Assembly: GCA_040954595.2 (NCBI GenBank)
Contig: CM082581.2
Location: 13,640,001 to 13,704,000 of the forward strand
Origin: Balanoglossus misakiensis
Taxonomy: Eukaryota > Hemichordata
Reading direction: 5' to 3'
DNA: 64,000 bases
The position numbers and the translations under genes were made by a program. Below the pieces are notes generated by a model. The model was not told the DNA's origin. It searched no databases and saw only the letters and a program-made list of their open reading frames with translations. Shown here one piece after another: positions 61,178 to 64,000 of the stretch. Each line of letters starts with the position of its first letter. The stretch's first letter is position 1.

Positions 61178-64000
61178 GTGAGTTCCAACTTGCATTTTTG
61201 TGATAAGTTTGCCATTTTGGTTCACTTGGGAGGGAGTGAGAAACAAATACACGAAAGTGTGATGTGTTCTTGAAACCTATACGACGGCTTGGTTGAAAAG
61301 CTGGACAGACTATCCGTTCGAACCAGCCTGGGGCTCTCAAGGCGGGCAATTCAAGTCATTGTATCAGCAGCCAGTTTGTCATAAACTTTAGCAGTGATGC
61401 AGAGCTTTTAAAGTGGCCGCGGTGTTATTTCTTTTTTCTAAGGGTGAAACAGAGCACGGGTATGTCGCGGGGTAAGGCTCAGGTCGGGCAGAAAAAAAAG
61501 AAAAACACTGTCGGGAGGCAGGCAAAAAAAGGCGCTAACAATGTGACGTTGACTCGCCTAGTGTCGTTCGGTATAGAAATTGAAGCTGAGACGGGGCAAA
61601 GGGGTGTTTTAATTTGAGAAAGTAGGTGTCTCCAATTTGGCGAATGGGTGTATTCCAATTTACTTGGACCCTACTACGACGGCGTTCTCTATTGTGGCTG
61701 TGTAGAGCCCACTCGTCTTATGTCTAATGGGACGTATTGAGGCAGGGGATATTTAATCTGGTATGGCCAGCAGCAACTTAAAGTGAGCCGCTTTTCAAGA
61801 CTACCTTGTCTGCTCTACCCCACAGTACACATGTCACATAATAGAATGTCGACCCCCAGTCGGCCAATTTTGGAGCCGTGTATCAACATGACACAACGGA
61901 CTCCCCACTGACAGTCGCGTTCTGTCTTCCTCGGCGGAAGGGCTTCATGCAAATTCAAAACGATGATGTCACAATTACGTCACGGTGACGACTAAGGTCA
62001 ACGTTGAATGATTTTTTCAGCCACTTCGAATAGAAAAAAAGAACATGTCTCTTATACTAGGTCATTTTCTCTCTTTTTTGAAATCTAAAGAGATTCGTTT
62101 TATGGAGCTCTTTGAAGGTAATTGTTAAGCGGGATGCAAGTTAAATAGCGGGGTTTATTTCCACGCATACCAGTGTTGGCCCTGCTCCAGGCCGTGTGTG
62201 TTGGAGCGGCCGAAATCTTCTTGTCCATCCTTGTAAAATGCCAAGCTATTCATTTATTACTGTCGAGGAATTCTTTTATAGAGTAAGCTGACCGCAAACA
62301 CGGCCTGGAAGGGTGCAATCGGAAGTGTGGGGCAGAGACAATGAACTCGTAGCAGTTGACGGCGGCATGAAAACGCCGTTGTCACTCTATAAAGTGGAAG
62401 GGCTGAAACAAAAAAAAAGCTGAGGAGTTGTCAACTCTGACAGCTCCCTTCTCACTTTGTACACTAAATGTCGTGCATGATAGCACGTTAACACACGCTA
62501 GAAGAAGCATGACGGTTTCGGCATTGAGATCTGGCAATAGTACGTGAGATATGGGTAAAACACCGGCTTTAGCTGTTTGCAGTGGGAGAGGTAAGCGACG
62601 GGAGAAAACCGAAAACATGTAAACAATTCAGGTTTTCAGCGACACAGTCCAGACAGGTAGAGAGGCTCTCTTGTTCGCTGTCCCTAAAATTGCCCCCTTT
62701 ACTAAAGCAATGATTGACACGCGCAGTGGAGGTTGACCAGGCATTATATAATTATCAGAAGAGAAAAACTCTGATCATCTGCCTGCTAATTGTGGAGAAG
62801 AATGAGTGAACTCATAAACACAGTTTCTAGGTCGTTAAAAACCGGGACTGGCGACTGATTGTGAAGCTGCCGAAAACGTGGTGTAAGGTTACGTCACCGC
62901 TCTGGAAGAGAAATCACACTTATCCAAATATCGAGAATCTATTGTCGCGGAATCATTCGGTTTGTTCAAAAAAGGTGGCCAGCTCCGCTACATGATAAAG
63001 GGATACACAGTTAGTTGACAAATGTTTGCTTTGGAGGACACCGCTAAGGAGTTAAGACAAGGCAATAAACCCCTTCAGTGACGTGTACACTAGGGCTTAC
63101 TATAATACTGCTGTGACAGATGATCCTGGCCAATCTGTTGTATTTCTCGCCTAAAACCGCATTTGACTCAACAAATCGGAAGAAAAGCTGCCGGAACCAA
63201 ACGCAAGAAGTTTTCATTTGTTTGACCACTAAAATGATCAAACAGTATTGACGGATGACCGCTGTATTGTTTTTTTGCTTTGTTCGAATAGCAACGGGAA
63301 ATTCGCGAAGAAAAAAAAAGAGATGTCTACGTATCTTGAAAAAGACGCTAACCTAGTTAGATCTGCCGAAAAAAAGTATTGCTCAATATTGTTCCCGCCA
63401 AAGTGTAATGTGATTTCCAAACAAGCACTACAAAAGCCAAATAATGGCTGGAGAGTCTACGTTGCTTAAGACTCCTCATGCGTCGACAGGCAGTGAATGA
63501 CCCGCCACGAGAGTCGCATTCAAGTTACAATAACTCCAGCTGGCCACCCCATTCAGACTTTCCCCTTCTATATTCTGGAAACAATTGACTTTTACTACTC
63601 GCCCTTTTCTGTCAAAAGTGGCAAACTAAAGACCACACACTGGAGGTCGCCTCTCTCCGTTTCTAATGTGCCCTTTGTTGCTTCAATCGTTAAATCTAGA
63701 TAAATTTGTAACTTTTCTACATGACAAAGCTTTGTTTTCCTACCCTTTTTTTCTTCTTTTTCACATGGTAAATTGATTAGACTCGTTGGTTGGCCAACTG
63801 TGTGGTCGGACTTTTCCCAACTATGCATGGTTGAGTCTCTGTGACAAGCGCTCATTATTAACATCCGGGAGCCTCCTCTAAAATTGCCCTAAAATTGATG
63901 ACTGGCCCCGGAAGATTGAGACGTTTCGCTTTCCTTTGCGGTTGCCAGGCCAATTGTTGTGTCGCGATGTGAAAGACTTGTAACCCCAGGGCCACCCAAA
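61178..64000 (+). other. Third coding intron of the FGF8-class gene, start only
   Basis: It begins with a GTGAGT donor. I searched all plus frames by eye for the next conserved FGF8 exon (VETDTFGSRV...GLYICMN type sequence) and found nothing, so the intron is longer than 2.8 kb. Open frames here on both strands show no domain. Confidence 0.6.

Overview
The window is nuclear DNA from an animal. It holds a long satellite array and four recognisable, intron-rich genes with GT-AG splice sites. I found no bacterial or organellar features. The proteins are bilaterian, and I see no Alu or L1 vertebrate repeats. An invertebrate, perhaps a marine deuterostome or lophotrochozoan, is my best guess; the species cannot be fixed from this sequence.

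Layout, left to right. (1) 1-7769: a tandem array of an 87-bp satellite with higher-order structure, running off the left edge. About 2.8 diverged units (7770-8010) form its edge. (2) 8021-9370, minus: the first five coding exons of an aldo-keto reductase. The satellite begins about 10 bp into the intron after exon 5, and the remaining exons are not in the window. (3) 10455-16615, minus: a complete 17-exon REC8 meiotic cohesin kleisin gene (747 codons, all junction phases consistent). (4) 17464-18163, minus: a few coding-like exons I cannot identify. (5) 20246-47189, minus: a complete 8-exon FBXW4 (F-box/WD40) gene of 385 codons, with introns of 4.7, 16.5 and 3.1 kb. (6) 47190-57423: a 10-kb non-coding interval. 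(7) 57424 to beyond 64000, plus: the first three coding exons of an FGF8/17/18-class ligand, including its split signal peptide. The core exons lie off the right edge.

The most important point is that FBXW4 and an FGF8/17/18 gene are neighbours. They are also neighbours on human 10q24, where introns of FBXW4 carry enhancers of FGF8. The long FBXW4 introns and the 10-kb gap here are therefore candidates for an ancient FGF8 regulatory block. In this window the two genes are divergent (5' to 5'), whereas in human, as I recall, they lie in tandem on one strand.

Smaller elements include two copies of a 93-95 bp TTAA-flanked inverted-repeat element (piggyBac-type MITE) in FBXW4 introns, several hairpins, microsatellites and long G/C runs. 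Most long open frames in the satellite exist only because 87 is a multiple of three.
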